Positions 63,019 to 64,000 of a stretch of 64,000 nt of DNA are shown one piece after another; within the stretch, counting starts at the first letter, position 1, and the number at the start of each line of letters is the position of its first letter. The position numbers and the translations under genes are program-made. Under the pieces are notes generated by a model. It was not told where the DNA came from, ran no database searches, and saw nothing but the letters and a program-made list of their open reading frames with translations. Source of the stretch: Xenorhabdus sp. BG5 (lineage in GTDB: Bacteria; Pseudomonadota; Gammaproteobacteria; Enterobacterales; Enterobacteriaceae); NCBI RefSeq assembly GCF_015163665.1, contig NZ_JADEUG010000016.1, forward strand, positions 1 through 64,000, written 5' to 3'.

Positions 63019-64000
63019 AATATCTGAAAATACCGCGATCGTTATTCCACCAATTATTGCTGTTCCTGGGCGTTCCTTTGCTGTTCCTGGGCGTTCCTTT
63101 GCTATTACTGGGCTGTGCTTCTGTTTATAGCCAGTATGCCAGCGTGAGAAATGCAGCAATGTTGGCTTATGACAGAACATTGCTTGCATCAGCAAGAACC
63201 GTTGCTGAACGCCTGACTGTTAGAGATCAAAGCTTGCTCGTTGATGTACCTTATGTTGTCTTGGACAGTTTCGAGCGCAATACGAATGATCGTCTGTACT
63301 ACCAGGTTATCTCACCGGAAGGCAAGACGATTTCCGGTTATGATGATCTTCCCCAAATACCGCAGAACGTCCAGCGTTCACCCTTATATACGGCATTGGC
63401 TTATTTTTATGACGCGGAATATCAAGGGCAGCCTATACGTGTAGTAGGATTGTATCAACCCATCAATGAAGGTAACGTCATGGGGATGGCGTTGGTATTG
63501 GTGGCGGAAACGGTGACCTCCCGTCAAGATATGACTCACCAATTACTGCTGTCTTCGCTGGTTAATCAAGGGGCTGTCGTATTATTGGCATTATTCCTTG
63601 CTTACATCTTACTCAAACTCCTGCTTAAACCGCTGCGGAAGCTTTCAGGCATGATGAGCCTGCGTTCTGCTAATGATCTAACACCATTACCGAATATTTT
63701 ACCGTGGTCCGAGCTTGCTCCCTTACTGCAATCGCTTAACCGCTATATTGGACGGTTGGCATTAATGGTTGGACGCCAAGAACGATTCAGTGCAGATGCT
63801 TCTCATCAATTAAGAACGCCTTTAGCAGTATTGAAAACACAGGTTGCAGTAGCACGTGGCAACCAAGATCTGGAACAGAGGGATAGCATACTGACAGCAA
63901 TTGATAAGAGTTTGGATAATATGATCGTGCTGACTGATCGCCTGCTGCAACTTTCACAACTTAGAGTGCATGAAAAAGAGGCAATACAAAATTATCAGCC
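63015..64000 (+). CDS. tctE: TctE, sensor histidine kinase (3' end beyond window)
   Basis: At least 328 residues from ATG 63015, open to the window edge. First membrane helix about 13-35, periplasmic sensor about 36-170, second helix about 180-205. The dimerisation box FSADASHQLRTPLAV holds the phosphorylated His. The kinase ATP-binding domain lies beyond the edge. The first helix contains an exact in-frame duplication (63061-63102) giving LFLGVPL twice. It pairs with TctD. Confidence 0.93.
   Translation, partial: MKYLKIPRSLFHQLLLFLGVPLLFLGVPLLLLGCASVYSQYASVRNAAMLAYDRTLLASARTVAERLTVRDQSLLVDVPYVVLDSFERNTNDRLYYQVISPEGKTISGYDDLPQIPQNVQRSPLYTALAYFYDAEYQGQPIRVVGLYQPINEGNVMGMALVLVAETVTSRQDMTHQLLLSSLVNQGAVVLLALFLAYILLKLLLKPLRKLSGMMSLRSANDLTPLPNILPWSELAPLLQSLNRYIGRLALMVGRQERFSADASHQLRTPLAVLKTQVAVARGNQDLEQRDSILTAIDKSLDNMIVLTDRLLQLSQLRVHEKEAIQNYQ
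63061..63102 (+). repeat. 21-bp exact tandem duplication in tctE
   Basis: A 21-mer starting TGTTCCTGGGCGTTCCTT occurs at 63061-63081 and again without change at 63082-63102, adding seven hydrophobic residues to the first membrane helix. The lack of differences suggests a recent event. Confidence 0.95.

Noticed and set aside
1-64000. CRISPR arrays, rRNA, complete IS elements or integrase
   Set aside because: None seen: no regular direct repeats with spacers, no rRNA sequence, no transposase or integrase reading frame. The integrase is probably left of the window.

Overview
The window looks like a gammaproteobacterial chromosome from the Morganellaceae, most likely Xenorhabdus or its sister Photorhabdus. 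The reasons are the moderate, AT-leaning base composition, the E. coli-like core gene order with its own insertions, and short inverted-repeat elements starting TATACCAATC that recur between host genes. It splits into a prophage (about 1-32.7 kb, entering from beyond the left edge) and core chromosome (about 33.1-64.0 kb).

Prophage. The left edge shows the end of a lysis or late module: a spanin pair, with Rz1 nested inside Rz, plus small phage genes. Then comes a contractile-tail (myovirus-type) late operon: terminase small and large subunits, portal, head morphogenesis protein, protease/scaffold, cement protein, major capsid, connectors, tail sheath, tail tube, tail chaperones, tape measure, baseplate genes, tail fibre and fibre assembly chaperone. 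Two cargo blocks interrupt it. The smaller (13.9-15.4 kb) lies before the tape measure gene and carries a secreted protein, small unknowns and an antisense-oriented GhoS-like gene. The larger (17.9-26.1 kb) lies between the tape measure gene and the first baseplate gene. It carries a toxin-antitoxin-chaperone operon (HigB, HigA with a long C-terminal tail, SecB-like protein), secreted and membrane proteins including an LprI/DUF4431-like protein, a P22 immI-like region (Mnt-like and Arc-like repressors, KilA-N and P22-type antirepressors), a RelBE pair, a leader with three boxA-like motifs, and a Rha-type regulator. Just after the chaperone gene lies a diverged second copy of the last 26 codons of the tape measure gene. 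This suggests the toxin-antitoxin-chaperone cassette came with flanking DNA from a related phage.

Core chromosome. The order mlaA, fadL, yfcZ, fadI, fadJ, sixA, smrB, prmB, aroC, yfcA, epmC, yfcL, mnmC, fabB matches E. coli, but three things differ. A complete histidine-utilisation cluster (hutI, hutG, hutC, hutU, hutH and a permease) sits between smrB and prmB. No mepA lies between aroC and yfcA. A coiled-coil membrane protein and a GNAT acetyltransferase sit between yfcL and mnmC. FadR-like sites precede fadL/yfcZ, fadI and fabB, and a FabR-like palindrome also precedes fabB, so fatty-acid uptake, breakdown and synthesis here are probably co-regulated. HutC-like TGTATATACA sites precede both hut transcription units. 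The right end holds a tripartite tricarboxylate transporter operon (tctCBA) divergent from its two-component regulators (tctD, and tctE cut by the window edge).

Functions are assigned from recognisable protein families and motifs read by eye. No database search was run.
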